Notes: a model not told the origin generated them from the sequence alone. A DNA stretch of 64,000 nucleotides from Pseudomonas viridiflava (GCF_900585905.1 NZ_UTVH01000034.1:434001-498000), one strand, 5' to 3'. Counted from the stretch's first letter, positions 18,210 through 27,350 are shown. Numbers and translations are program-made.

Positions 18210-18839
18210 ATGCTCAAGCAAGCGCTGATTGAAAACGGCTTGATCGCCATCCTGCGTGGTCTGCGCCCGGAAGAGGCTCCTGCGGTTGGCGATGTGCTGT
18301 ACGAGGCCGGTTTCCGTGTCATCGAGGTACCGCTTAATTCTCCGCAGCCCTACGACAGCATTCGCCTGCTGCGTCAGAGCCTGCCCGCCGATTGCCTGAT
18401 TGGCGCGGGAACAGTACTGACCGCTCAGCAAGTGAATCTGGTCAAGGAAGCGGGCGGTCAGGTGATCGTCATGCCCCACAGCGATGCCAGGGTGCTGCGT
18501 GCGGCCAAGGAAGCAGGCTTGTTCCTCTCCCCAGGCGTCGCAACACCCACCGAGGCGTTTGCGGCACTGGCAGAAGGTGCGGACGTGCTCAAGCTGTTCC
18601 CGGCCGAGCAAATGAGCCCGGCGGTGGTCAAGGCCTGGCTGGCCGTGCTGCCGGTTGGCACCGTGTTGATTCCCGTGGGCGGTATCAGCCCGGATAACAT
18701 GGGCGTGTTCCTCGAAGCCGGTGTGAAAGGCTTTGGCCTGGGCTCGGGGTTGTTCAAACCGGGCATGAGTGCTGCGGACGTTGCCGAGCGGGCCAGCGCT
18801 TATGTCAGTGCCTGGAAGCAACTCACCGAGCGCTTCTGA
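18210..18839 (+). CDS. dgoA: 2-dehydro-3-deoxy-6-phosphogalactonate aldolase
   Basis: A 209-residue class I aldolase of the KDPG/KDPGal family that splits KDPGal into pyruvate and glyceraldehyde 3-phosphate. The Schiff-base lysine is K128 (VLKLFPAEQ) and the acid/base Glu is E39 (VIEVPLNS). Of the KDPG/KDPGal pair, KDPGal is chosen because of its place between dgoK and dgoD. Length and residues match the stand-alone aldolase; it is not fused to dgoD. Confidence 0.93.
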   Translation: MLKQALIENGLIAILRGLRPEEAPAVGDVLYEAGFRVIEVPLNSPQPYDSIRLLRQSLPADCLIGAGTVLTAQQVNLVKEAGGQVIVMPHSDARVLRAAKEAGLFLSPGVATPTEAFAALAEGADVLKLFPAEQMSPAVVKAWLAVLPVGTVLIPVGGISPDNMGVFLEAGVKGFGLGSGLFKPGMSAADVAERASAYVSAWKQLTERF

Positions 18840-18900
18840 GACCGTCAGTTCGAGACACCAGAGCGCCCAGCGCGCCACTTCCAACAAGAGAATTGCACAC

Positions 18901-20049
18901 ATGAAAATCACCAGACTCACGACATTCATCGTTCCGCCGCGCTGGTGTTTCCTCAAGGTCGAGACTGACCAGGGCATCACCGGCTGGGGCGAGCCGGTGG
19001 TCGAAGGCCGCGCGCACACCGTCGCGGCGGCGGTTGAAGAGCTGTCCGATTATCTGATTGGCAAAGACCCGCGCAACATCGAAGACATCTGGACCGTGCT
19101 CTACCGTGGCGGCTTCTATCGAGGTGGCGCGGTGCACATGAGCGCCCTGGCCGGGATCGATCAGGCGCTGTGGGACATCAAGGGCAAGCACCTTGGCGTT
19201 TCGGTCAGTGACCTCCTGGGAGGGCAGGTGCGGGACAAGATCCGCGTGTATTCCTGGATCGGCGGCGACCGCCCGGCCGATACCGCTCGGGCGGCGAAAG
19301 AGGCGGTGGAGCGAGGTTTCACAGCCGTCAAAATGAACGGCACCGAAGAGCTGCAATTTCTCGACACCTTTGACAAGGTCGACCTGGCTCTGGCCAACGT
19401 CGCTGCCGTGCGCGACGCGGTGGGGCCGAATGTCGGCATCGGCGTCGACTTCCATGGCCGGGTGCACAAGCCCATGGCCAAGGTGCTGATGAAAGAGCTG
19501 GACCCGTATAAGTTGATGTTCATTGAGGAGCCAGTGCTCAGCGAAAACTACGAGGCGCTCAAGGAGCTGGCGCCGTTGACCAGCACGCCGATTGCGCTGG
19601 GCGAACGACTGTTCTCGCGCTGGGACTTCAAGCGCGTGCTCAGCGAAGGTTATGTCGACATTATTCAGCCCGACGCATCTCACGCGGGCGGCATCACCGA
19701 AACCCGCAAGATCGCCAACATGGCCGAAGCCTACGACGTCGCGCTGGCGCTCCATTGCCCGCTGGGGCCTATTGCCCTGGCCGCCTGCCTGCAGCTGGAT
19801 GCCGTGTGCTACAACGCCTTCATCCAGGAGCAGAGCCTGGGCATCCACTACAACGAAAGCAACGACCTGCTGGATTACATCAAGAATCCCGAGGTGTTCG
19901 ATTACGACAAGGGCATGGTGAAGATCCCCAACGGGCCAGGTCTGGGCATCGAGATCAATGAAGAGTACGTCAAGGAACGTGCTGCGATCGGCCATCGCTG
20001 GCGCAACCCGATCTGGCGTCACGCCGATGGTAGCTTCGCGGAATGGTGA
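18901..20049 (+). CDS. dgoD: D-galactonate dehydratase
   Basis: A 382-residue enolase-superfamily enzyme that turns D-galactonate into KDGal. The metal ligands D183, E209 and E235 and the catalytic His pair H185 (DFHG) and H285 (LHCPLGP) are all in place, and the length equals E. coli DgoD. The ATG at 18901 gives [15 protein letters not shown], the usual start; an in-frame reading from 18769 would overlap dgoA. CAACAAGAGAA before the start is A-rich and may be another Crc-type site. The 61-bp gap to dgoA holds no terminator. Confidence 0.95.
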   Translation: MKITRLTTFIVPPRWCFLKVETDQGITGWGEPVVEGRAHTVAAAVEELSDYLIGKDPRNIEDIWTVLYRGGFYRGGAVHMSALAGIDQALWDIKGKHLGVSVSDLLGGQVRDKIRVYSWIGGDRPADTARAAKEAVERGFTAVKMNGTEELQFLDTFDKVDLALANVAAVRDAVGPNVGIGVDFHGRVHKPMAKVLMKELDPYKLMFIEEPVLSENYEALKELAPLTSTPIALGERLFSRWDFKRVLSEGYVDIIQPDASHAGGITETRKIANMAEAYDVALALHCPLGPIALAACLQLDAVCYNAFIQEQSLGIHYNESNDLLDYIKNPEVFDYDKGMVKIPNGPGLGIEINEEYVKERAAIGHRWRNPIWRHADGSFAEW

Positions 20050-20072
20050 TGGTCTGAAGCTGACGCAGTATC

Positions 20073-20100
20073 TGTAGGCGCCAACACGTTGGCGCCTACA
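20073..20100. repeat. Perfect REP hairpin between dgoD and dgoT
   Basis: TGTAGGCGCCAA-CACG-TTGGCGCCTACA is a 12-bp perfect stem with a 4-nt loop and no T-run. It lies within the operon and could stabilise the upstream mRNA or lower dgoT expression. Confidence 0.85.
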
Positions 20101-20149
20101 GTGCATCACAGTTTTCACCGACCTCAATAAACATAAAAAGAGGCACCCC

Positions 20150-21460
20150 ATGCACACCCGCACTCTTGAAGGCGCGGCGTCTTTAGTCACGCCTACGCGC
20201 AAGCGTTACTTCATCATGGTCCTGCTGTTCATCACCGTGGTGATCAACTATCTGGACCGCAGCAACCTGTCGATTGCCGCTCCGGCATTGACCAGCGAAC
20301 TGGGGATTGATCCGGTTCATGTGGGTCTGATCTTCTCCGCATTCGGTTGGACCTACGCGGCGATGCAATTGCCCGGCGGCTGGCTGGTGGATCGCGTACC
20401 GCCGCGCATCCTGTACACCGCGGCTTTGCTGCTCTGGTCTATCGCAACCATCATGCTCGGCTTTGCCGCCAGTTTCATCGCGCTGTTCGTGTTGCGTATG
20501 GCCGTGGGTGCGCTCGAAGCACCTGCGTACCCGATCAACAGTCGCGTGGTGACCACCTGGTTCCCCGAACGCGAGCGCGCCACCGCCATCGGTTTCTACA
20601 CGTCTGGGCAATTTGTCGGGCTGGCGTTTCTGACCCCGGTGCTGGCCTGGCTCCAGGCGACCTATGGCTGGCACATGGTGTTCGTCAGCACCGGTGCGGT
20701 GGGCGTGGTCTGGGCACTGATCTGGTACATGGTGTATCGCGAGCCCCGTGATTTCAAAGGCGTCAACGAGGCTGAAATCCAGTTGATCCGCGAGGGTGGC
20801 GGGCTGGTGGACATTCAGACTGATGTCGCCAGGGAAAAACGCGGTTTCAGCTGGGTTGACCTGGGCATCGTGCTGACCAGACGCAAACTGTGGGGCATCT
20901 ATCTGGGGCAGTTCTGCCTGAACTCGACGCTGTGGTTCTTCCTGACCTGGTTCCCGACTTACCTCGTGAAATATCGCGGCATGGACTTCATCAAGTCCGG
21001 CTTACTGGCTTCGTTGCCGTTTCTCGCGGCTTTCGTCGGCGTGCTGTGTTCGGGTTTCTTCTCGGACTGGCTGATCCGTCGCGGCCACACGGTGGGCTTT
21101 GCGCGCAAGCTGCCGATCATTGCCGGTCTGTTGATTTCGACGTCGATCATTGGCGCCAACTTTGTCGACTCGACACCGCTGGTGATCGCGTTCCTGGCAT
21201 TGGCGTTCTTCGGTAACGGCCTGGCGTCGATCACGTGGTCGCTGGTTTCCACTCTGGCGCCAGCGCGTTTGCTGGGTCTGACGGGCGGCACCTTCAATTT
21301 CATCGGCAACCTGTCGGCGATTGCCACGCCTATCGTGATTGGCTTTCTGGCCACCGGTGATTCGTTCGCACCCGCCATCACCTACATCGCCGTTCTGGCA
21401 TTGATCGGTGCGCTCTCCTACATCCTGCTGGTGGGCAAGGTCGAGCGCATCGAGCTCTAA
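20150..21460 (+). CDS. dgoT: D-galactonate transporter, MFS (ACS family)
   Basis: A 436-residue inner-membrane symporter with 12 predicted hydrophobic helices. INYLDRSNLSIAAP at the end of helix 1 is the hallmark of the anion:cation symporter family (DgoT, GudP, ExuT). GWLVDRVPPR is the MFS loop 2-3 motif, and a central hydrophilic loop lies near residues 200-240. Its place after dgoKAD makes galactonate the likely substrate. The start has AGAGG 9 nt upstream. Related hexonates or hexarates remain possible substrates. Confidence 0.88.
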   Translation: MHTRTLEGAASLVTPTRKRYFIMVLLFITVVINYLDRSNLSIAAPALTSELGIDPVHVGLIFSAFGWTYAAMQLPGGWLVDRVPPRILYTAALLLWSIATIMLGFAASFIALFVLRMAVGALEAPAYPINSRVVTTWFPERERATAIGFYTSGQFVGLAFLTPVLAWLQATYGWHMVFVSTGAVGVVWALIWYMVYREPRDFKGVNEAEIQLIREGGGLVDIQTDVAREKRGFSWVDLGIVLTRRKLWGIYLGQFCLNSTLWFFLTWFPTYLVKYRGMDFIKSGLLASLPFLAAFVGVLCSGFFSDWLIRRGHTVGFARKLPIIAGLLISTSIIGANFVDSTPLVIAFLALAFFGNGLASITWSLVSTLAPARLLGLTGGTFNFIGNLSAIATPIVIGFLATGDSFAPAITYIAVLALIGALSYILLVGKVERIEL

Positions 21461-21525
21461 CGGCTGGCATGCAGATTGGCTGGCGACGATAATGGCGCCA
21501 GCATTTTTGATTGATAAGGCCTGAC

Positions 21526-22335
21526 ATGTCGCAAGCTCCCGACGATACCCCAGGCATTGCCGCCAAAGAGCCGGCGCCGACTGGCACCCAGACACTGCTG
21601 CGCGGCCTTGGCGTGGTGCAGGCGGTGGCAAGCGGAGCCCGTGATCTCAAGGAAATTGCCCTGCGGATCGGCACCACGCGCAGCACCACGCATCGATTGG
21701 TCAGCTGCCTGGTGGATGAGCGCTACCTGCGGGTATTGCCGCAAGTCGGCTATCTGCTGGGGCCCAAGCTTATTGAGCTGGGTTTTCAGGCGCGCGAAGA
21801 AGTGCCGCTGGCGATGCTGGCCAGGCCTTATCTGGATGAGCTCTCACAGCTCACCGGAGACACAGTGCACTTGGCGGTACGTGATGGTGACGACGTGCTT
21901 TACCTGCACAAGAATCCTGGCCGCAATGGCCCTGAGATGCGCTCGCGGGTAGGGCATCGCATGCCATTGGCGCGTACCGGCATCGGCAAGGCGTTGCTGC
22001 TGGGCAGCCCGGAAAGTGAGTGGCAGCGGCTGTATCTGGCCAGCCTGCCGCAATCGGCGCCTAACCCGTTATGGCCGTCCCATCAGGAACAATCGTGGGA
22101 GCAGGTGCGCGAGCGGATGCTGGAATATGTCGCAGGGGGTTATGCATTCGATCTGGAAGACAACGAGCCTTCGATCCGTTGCGTGGCGGCGCCGGTGCGG
22201 GATGCGAGCAAGCAGGTGGTTGCCGGTATCAGCATCGCCAGTACCGTACCTTACATGCCGCTGGAAAAGATGGCCGAACTGGTGCCGCTGATCAGGCAGA
22301 TGGCGGCGAGGTTGTCGGCTGAGCTGGGAGGGTAA
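21526..22335 (+). CDS. IclR-family transcriptional regulator of the dgo genes
   Basis: A 269-residue regulator. The winged HTH lies at about residues 22-80 (LRGLGVVQAVASGARDLKEI ... TRSTTHRLVSCL), then the IclR effector domain (GHRMPLARTGIGKALLLG, and SIRCVAAPVRD near the C-terminus). The ATG at 21526 has AAGG upstream; a TTG at 21511 is less likely. It lies 65 bp after dgoT on the same strand and probably senses galactonate or an intermediate. In E. coli the dgo regulator is a GntR protein, so this is a different control family. Confidence 0.87.
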   Translation: MSQAPDDTPGIAAKEPAPTGTQTLLRGLGVVQAVASGARDLKEIALRIGTTRSTTHRLVSCLVDERYLRVLPQVGYLLGPKLIELGFQAREEVPLAMLARPYLDELSQLTGDTVHLAVRDGDDVLYLHKNPGRNGPEMRSRVGHRMPLARTGIGKALLLGSPESEWQRLYLASLPQSAPNPLWPSHQEQSWEQVRERMLEYVAGGYAFDLEDNEPSIRCVAAPVRDASKQVVAGISIASTVPYMPLEKMAELVPLIRQMAARLSAELGG

Positions 22336-22352
22336 GCTAGTGGATGTAATCC

Positions 22353-22444
22353 CGTGGGACCGGCTTTAGCCGGGAAGGCACCCTTTCAGACAACGGAAAG
22401 GGTAGGGATATACCAGACTCTTCCCGGCTAAAGCCGATCCCACG
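22353..22444. repeat. REPIN, family 1 (best copy)
   Basis: CGTGGGACCGGCTTTAGCCG and the inverted TTCCCGGCTAAAGCCGATCC, about 50 bp apart, fill the gap between the convergent IclR and alcohol dehydrogenase genes. Confidence 0.88.
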
Positions 22445-22489
22445 TCGTCATCCCCACAGGTATTCACACCTGCAGGGATAGTCGGTTCA

Positions 22490-23542
22490 TTACGCCTTCA
22501 ATGTCGCCATGTCGATCACGAAACGATACTTCACGTCACCCTTGATCACGCGCTCGAAGGCGTCGTTGATGTTGCGGATGTCGAGCATTTCGATGTCGCA
22601 GGTAATGTCGTGCTCGGCGCAGAAATCCAGCACTTCCTGGGTCTCGGCCAGACCACCAATCAACGACCCGGCGAGTACCCGGCGCTTCATGACCAGATTG
22701 GCGCCATGCACTGGCGGGTTGATCGGTTCGATCAGGCCTACCAGGATGTGCACGCCGTCAAAACGCAGGGTTTCCAGGTAGGGGTTGAGGTCGTGCTGGA
22801 CCGGAATGGTGTCGAGCAGGAAGTCAAAATGGCCTGCAGCGGCCTGCATCTGGGCGTCGTCGGTGGAGATAATCACATGATCGGCGCCCTGACGGCGGCC
22901 TTCTTCGGCTTTGCTCGCCGAGCGGGTGAACAGTGTCACTTCAGCGCCCATGGCTTTGGCAAACTTGATACCCATGTGACCGAGGCCACCCATGCCCAGT
23001 ACGCCCACTTTGTGGCCTGCCTTCACGCCGAAGTGCTTGAGCGGCGAATAAGTGGTGATACCTGCACACAGGATCGGCGCGGCGCTGGCGAGATCGAGTT
23101 TGGCCGGGATTCTCAGCACGAAGCGTTCGCTGACTACGATGCTGTTGGAGTAGCCGCCCATGGTCAGGCTGCCGTCGATACGATCTTTACCGGCATAGGT
23201 CGGCGTCATGCCGTCCAGGCAGTACTGCTCAAGATCAGCCTTGCAGGCATCGCAGCTGCGGCAGGAGTCGACCATGCAACCAACGCCGACGATGTCGCCG
23301 ACTTTGTATTTGGCAACACTGGCGCCCACAGCGGTGACCTTGCCGACGATCTCGTGGCCAGGCATCAGCGGATAGGCGGCAACACCCCATTCGTTACGGG
23401 CCTGGTGGATGTCGGAGTGACACACGCCGCAGTACATGATGTCGATGGCCACATCGTCAGCACGCGGATCGCGGCGTTCAAAATTCATGGGGGCAAGGGG
23501 GGCGGTCGATGATTGGGCCGCATAGCCGATAGCTGTATACAT
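22490..23542 (-). CDS. Zinc-dependent NAD(P) alcohol dehydrogenase / aldehyde reductase (YahK-like)
   Basis: A 350-residue MDR enzyme of the cinnamyl-alcohol-dehydrogenase branch. Catalytic zinc: C41 (GVCHSD), H63-E64 (PGHEIVGKV) and C159. Structural zinc: C94, C97, C100 and C108. The NAD(P) loop is GMGGLGHMGIKFAKAMG, and SASK after it suggests NADP preference. The family reduces many aldehydes in the cytoplasm, so the true substrate is open. It is divergent from an AraC regulator 175 bp away, which probably controls it. Confidence 0.9.
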   Translation of the reverse strand: MYTAIGYAAQSSTAPLAPMNFERRDPRADDVAIDIMYCGVCHSDIHQARNEWGVAAYPLMPGHEIVGKVTAVGASVAKYKVGDIVGVGCMVDSCRSCDACKADLEQYCLDGMTPTYAGKDRIDGSLTMGGYSNSIVVSERFVLRIPAKLDLASAAPILCAGITTYSPLKHFGVKAGHKVGVLGMGGLGHMGIKFAKAMGAEVTLFTRSASKAEEGRRQGADHVIISTDDAQMQAAAGHFDFLLDTIPVQHDLNPYLETLRFDGVHILVGLIEPINPPVHGANLVMKRRVLAGSLIGGLAETQEVLDFCAEHDITCDIEMLDIRNINDAFERVIKGDVKYRFVIDMATLKA

Positions 23543-23717
23543 GATGAACCTCGCAAGGTGGTCTGAATGTGCGGACCATTCTGCGCCTGGGCAGTCCTCA
23601 GAACCATGAACATTCCTCCGTGACTCATGCCTAATACTCCGGTTTTTTTACGTCCGATGTTGCTGAATCGGGCATATCTGCGATGATGCAGCTGTCTAAT
23701 CCTCTGTCTGGTGCTCC

Positions 23718-24623
23718 ATGTCGCTGTCTCACCAATCCGATGTCAACGCCACGCTGGTGGCCTTGATCAAGCCCCTGGCCACACGACCGGGCTTCGTGCC
23801 GACACGCCTGCCAGAGGTCAACGTGGTGTCGCTGTCCAGCTATGTGGCGAGCAGCCCGCAGATATACGAGCCCAGCCTGATGATCATTGCTCAGGGCGGC
23901 AAACTGGCGAGCCTCGGTTCGCGCACACTGGATTACGGTGCGGGGCATTACCTGGTTCAGGCGCTCTCGGTGCCGTTCATGTGTGAAACTTTCGCCACCC
24001 CCGAGGCGCCTCTGTTCGGCGTCTCGGTGGCGATTGACCGGGTGATGCTGGGCGAGTTGGTGCAGGCCATGGGGCCGATGCCGAATCAGGTGGTAGAGGC
24101 GCAGACGCCGGAGTCAATGACATCGGCCGTGCTCGATGCGCCGATGCGCGAGAGCGTCGAGCGCCTGTTGCGCTGTCTGCATGATCCGCTGGAGTGTCAG
24201 GTGATGGGGCAGTCCAGGTTGCGAGACGTACTCTACGCAGCATTGCGCGGCCCTCAGGCGGGGGTGCTGAGGGCACTGGTTGCGCAGCAGAGTCATTTCT
24301 CCCGGGTCGCTGCGTCGCTGGCCTATCTGCACAGCCACTATGCCGAGCCACTCAACGTCGAGACCCTGGCACGGCAGGCGAACATGAGCGCTTCGACGTT
24401 TCACGAGCATTTCAAACGCAGCACGTTGCTGTCGCCGGTGCAGTACCTCAAACGCCTGCGCCTGCTCAAGGCACAGCAGATGCTGATTACCGAGGGCATG
24501 GGCGTGGCGCAGGTTGCGCACTGTGTTGGCTATCAGAGCACCTCGCAATTCAGCCGCGAGTACAAACGCTATTTTCAGCGCAATCCGGGTGAGGAGGGGG
24601 TGCAGTTGAGGATTACGGCGTGA
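23718..24623 (+). CDS. AraC-family regulator with AraC_N domain
   Basis: A 301-residue protein. The N-terminal half (about 25-175) resembles the AraC-type N-terminal domain PF06719, found in regulators beside aldehyde or alcohol dehydrogenases. The C-terminal third (about 190-290) has two HTH motifs (LARQANMSASTFHEHFK; VGYQSTSQFSREYKRYF). The divergent arrangement with the YahK-like enzyme suggests it activates that gene in answer to an aldehyde or other electrophile (inference). I see no strong Shine-Dalgarno before this ATG. Confidence 0.88.
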   Translation: MSLSHQSDVNATLVALIKPLATRPGFVPTRLPEVNVVSLSSYVASSPQIYEPSLMIIAQGGKLASLGSRTLDYGAGHYLVQALSVPFMCETFATPEAPLFGVSVAIDRVMLGELVQAMGPMPNQVVEAQTPESMTSAVLDAPMRESVERLLRCLHDPLECQVMGQSRLRDVLYAALRGPQAGVLRALVAQQSHFSRVAASLAYLHSHYAEPLNVETLARQANMSASTFHEHFKRSTLLSPVQYLKRLRLLKAQQMLITEGMGVAQVAHCVGYQSTSQFSREYKRYFQRNPGEEGVQLRITA

Positions 24624-25187
24624 TCATGCGTCAGTATTCTCAACACCTTGAGCGCTCACTGCACGCTGCCGCGCCAATGCAGGCCTTGTGAGTTAGGGAG
24701 CTATCGTCATGGCAATTTTCATTGCATGAGCTGACAGGTTTCAAATAGATAAGGAGTACACAAGCAAGCGTGGGAACAGTGATGCATCACACAAAACGCC
24801 ATCGCTGCCTCGCGCTGCTCGTGAGCTCCTACAGGGTCATGTCTGGAATCGATTGCGGCCTTTGTAGGGTAATGCCGCGATCTCAAGAACACTGCAAAAT
24901 CGAGCGTCGGGAGGCTGAGTGGAGATGCCGTGGTGTGGGTCGCTCGGCATGGATGCCGAGCGAGCGCCGTTGGGCCATGGATGGCCCGTCGGCGCGTGCC
25001 CACACCACGGTGCCGGAGCGAGGGGACCCCTGCGAAGCAGGGGCCGGACGTCAGCGAAAAATGGTTTCCCCCCTTTGCCGAAACAAAGGGGGTCGGCCGT
25101 TAGGACGAAACCGGACTCACCAGAATCGCCGAAGCCAATGACACCGCGCCTTTTCAAACGCGACGCCGTTAACTCATAGATCAGCCT
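24624..25187. other. Gene-free region holding a highly structured palindromic element
   Basis: This 564-bp gap lies between the 3' ends of convergent genes. The left part (24624-24900) shows nothing I recognise. The right part holds the nested palindromes described at 24928-25092. Open frames of about 106-123 codons on both strands read through the palindromes, have no family resemblance or RBS, and are not called as genes. Confidence 0.7.
24928..25092. repeat. Nested palindromic element (three-way junction plus two hairpins)
   Basis: The outer arms CCGTGGTGTGGG (24928-24939) and CCCACACCACGG (24999-25010) pair over 12 bp. Inside are two hairpins: CGCTCGGCAT/ATGCCGAGCG (24941-24962), and GCGCCG/CGGCGC (24964-24995) enclosing GGGCCAT/ATGGCCC. 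Two more follow: CCCCTGC/GCAGGGG (25027-25043) and CCCCCTTTG/CAAAGGGGG (25069-25092). From memory, similar blocks (GGACATGGATGTCC-type centre, then a CGGATG or CGGACG segment and GGGCGAAACC-like end) recur between genes of many Pseudomonas genomes. It could be mobile, a terminator, or a structured RNA. Confidence 0.75.
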
Positions 25188-26852
25188 TCACATATTCGGA
25201 TACGTCGGCCCGCCGCTGCCTTCCGGGGCCACCCAGGTGATGTTCTGCGAAGGGTCCTTGATGTCGCATGTCTTGCAGTGCACGCAGTTCTGGGCGTTGA
25301 TCTGGAAGCGCTTTTCGCCGTCTTCCCTGGTCACCACCTCATACACACCAGCTGGGCAATAGCGCTGCGCCGGTTCATCGTAAAGCGGCAGGTTGGTGCC
25401 AATGGGAATGCTCGGGTCAGTGAGCTTCAGGTGGCACGGCTGTTCTTCTTCATGGTTGGTGCCCGAAATGAACACCGAGCTGAGTTTATCGAAGCTCAGC
25501 TTGCCGTCCGGCTTTGGGTAGTCGATTTTCTTCGAGTCGGCCGCCAGCTTCATGCAGGCGTAATCCGGCTTGTTGTCATGCAGCGTGAATGGCAGCTTGC
25601 CGCCGAACAGGTTCTGGTCGATGAAGTTGAACGCGCCACCCAGTACTGCGCCGTACTTGTGGATCGCCGCGCCAAAGTTGCGGCTGGTGAACAACTCATC
25701 ATGCAGCCAGCTGCCCTTGAATGCATCGACGTAGCTGTTCAGAACGTCGCCGCCTGCACCGCCCGCCAGTAGAGCGTCGGCCAGGCAATCCGCCGCCAGC
25801 ATGCCGGACTTCATTGCCGTGTGGCTGCCCTTGATCTTGGCGAAGTTCAGCGTGCCGAGGTCGCAGCCGATCAGCGCGCCGCCGGGGAAGACCATTTTCG
25901 GCAGCGAATTCAAACCACCCTTGGTGATGGCGCGGGCGCCGTAACTGATGCGCTTGCCACCTTCCAGGTATTGCTTGAGCACAGGGTGGTGCTTCATGCG
26001 CTGGAATTCGTCAAAGGGTGACAGGAACGGGTTGGCGTAAGACAGGTCGACGATAAGACCAACCACCACCTGGTTGTTTTCCAGGTGATAAAGGAATGAG
26101 CCGCCAGTGTTCTCGGTGCCCATGATTTCCATCGGCCAACCGGCGGTGTGCACCACCAGGCCGGGTTCGTGCCGGGCAGGATCGATTTCCCAGATTTCCT
26201 TCAGGCCGATGCCGTAATGCTGAGCATCGGCATCGCTGTCAAGCTGGAAACGCTTGATCAGTTGCTTGCCAATGTGGCCACGGCAGCCCTCTGCAAATAG
26301 CGTGTATTTGCCGCGCAATTCCATCCCCGGGGTGTAGAGACCCTCCTTGGGCTGGCCTTCACGGTCAACGCCCAGATCGCCGGTGATGATGCCGCGCACC
26401 ACGCCGCTTTCGTCGATCAAGGCTTCTTGAGCCGCGAAGCCCGGATAAATCTCGACGCCCAGGTTTTCAGCCTGCTGGGCGAGCCAGCGGCACAGATTGC
26501 CCAGGGAGATAATGTAGTTACCTTCGTTGTGCATGGTGCGGGGAACGAACGCACCCGGCACTTTGCTCGACGTCTCGGCATTTTTCAGAATGTAGATGTC
26601 GTCACGCTTGACCGGCGTGTTGAGTGGCGCGCCCAGGGCTTTCCAGTCAGGGAACAGCTCATCCAGCGCACGGGGTTCGAACACCGCGCCGGACAAAATG
26701 TGAGCGCCCACTTCGGAGCCTTTTTCCACCACGCAGACGCTGATTTCCTGACCGGCATCGGCAGCCTTCTGTTTCAGGCGGCAGGCGGCAGAAAGCCCGG
26801 CGGGACCGGCACCGACGATGACGACGTCGAATTCCATAAATTCGCGTTCCAC
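25188..26852 (-). CDS. etfD: Electron transfer flavoprotein-ubiquinone oxidoreductase
   Basis: A 554-residue membrane-associated FAD and 4Fe-4S enzyme that passes electrons from ETF to ubiquinone during fatty-acid and amino-acid oxidation. The FAD loop is VIVGAGPAGLSAACRLK (from residue 11). The cluster ligands are C499, C523, C526 and C529. The start is a GTG at 26852 with AGGAG 7 nt upstream; the internal ATG at codon 6 has no SD. It is divergent from etfBA, its electron donor, and shares a regulatory region with it. Confidence 0.96.
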   Translation of the reverse strand: MEREFMEFDVVIVGAGPAGLSAACRLKQKAADAGQEISVCVVEKGSEVGAHILSGAVFEPRALDELFPDWKALGAPLNTPVKRDDIYILKNAETSSKVPGAFVPRTMHNEGNYIISLGNLCRWLAQQAENLGVEIYPGFAAQEALIDESGVVRGIITGDLGVDREGQPKEGLYTPGMELRGKYTLFAEGCRGHIGKQLIKRFQLDSDADAQHYGIGLKEIWEIDPARHEPGLVVHTAGWPMEIMGTENTGGSFLYHLENNQVVVGLIVDLSYANPFLSPFDEFQRMKHHPVLKQYLEGGKRISYGARAITKGGLNSLPKMVFPGGALIGCDLGTLNFAKIKGSHTAMKSGMLAADCLADALLAGGAGGDVLNSYVDAFKGSWLHDELFTSRNFGAAIHKYGAVLGGAFNFIDQNLFGGKLPFTLHDNKPDYACMKLAADSKKIDYPKPDGKLSFDKLSSVFISGTNHEEEQPCHLKLTDPSIPIGTNLPLYDEPAQRYCPAGVYEVVTREDGEKRFQINAQNCVHCKTCDIKDPSQNITWVAPEGSGGPTYPNM

Positions 26853-26962
26853 TGGCTATCTCCTACTCAAGGCTCACAGTATTTTTTATAGGTCGCGGCT
26901 TGTTAACCGTCTTGGCCGACGTGCGGCTGTGAAGCGGGCGCGCGCAGGTTCGATTGCGGCGC

Positions 26963-26991
26963 ATTATATCTACACCACCTGGCAGGTCCAA
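26963..26991 (-). promoter_or_regulatory. Promoter of the ETF-QO gene
   Basis: On the minus strand: -35 TTGGAC (26991-26986), 17-bp spacer, -10 TATAAT (26968-26963). This is near-consensus sigma-70, 111 bp upstream of the GTG start. Confidence 0.8.
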
Positions 26992-26992
26992 T

Positions 26993-27004
26993 ACAAACGT
27001 TTGT
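26993..27004. promoter_or_regulatory. PsrA-type operator between ETF-QO and etfBA
   Basis: ACAAACGTTTGT is a perfect 12-bp palindrome abutting the -35 of the ETF-QO promoter. It fits the PsrA motif (G/C)AAAC-Nx-GTTT(G/C), with no central spacer. PsrA is a fatty-acid-responsive TetR repressor, and the etf genes are among its reported P. aeruginosa targets. The match is by motif and context only. Confidence 0.6.
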
Positions 27005-27208
27005 TTGAAATGGCCGCAGCCCCGATAAATCCTAGAGGGGGGGCTCATGACTGGCAGTTTTGTCGTATTGACCACAAATCAGGTTGCGGTCAAGATACGG
27101 GCGGTTTTGCGCTCGCCGTTGGCTTTTCAGTGATCGCTGGCGACGAGCGCGCTGCAGACAAATCCAGGTTAATGATTGCGCGGTGCGAAGTTTACACACC
27201 CGTATGCC

Positions 27209-27227
27209 CCAGATGTTCGGCATCTGG
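27209..27227 (+). other. Small hairpin in the etfB leader
   Basis: CCAGATG-TTCGG-CATCTGG, a 7-bp stem with a 5-nt loop, is followed by CGTTTT. It lies 180 bp before etfB in an otherwise gene-free region. Confidence 0.5.
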
Positions 27228-27350
27228 CGTTTTCCCTGTTTCAGGCGCCCCGTTTCCTGTTCAAAAAGGGCGTTGAGAGAGGGGATCATTCGTTCTGTAC
27301 CGATACGGCGCTCGCGAGAAGTGATCCTGCCGTTCCTGCTGAGGTATATC

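Noticed and set aside
24770..25157. Open frames of 106-123 codons on both strands in the palindromic element
   Set aside because: They read through the stems, have no Shine-Dalgarno and no family match, and symmetrical palindromes readily produce such frames.
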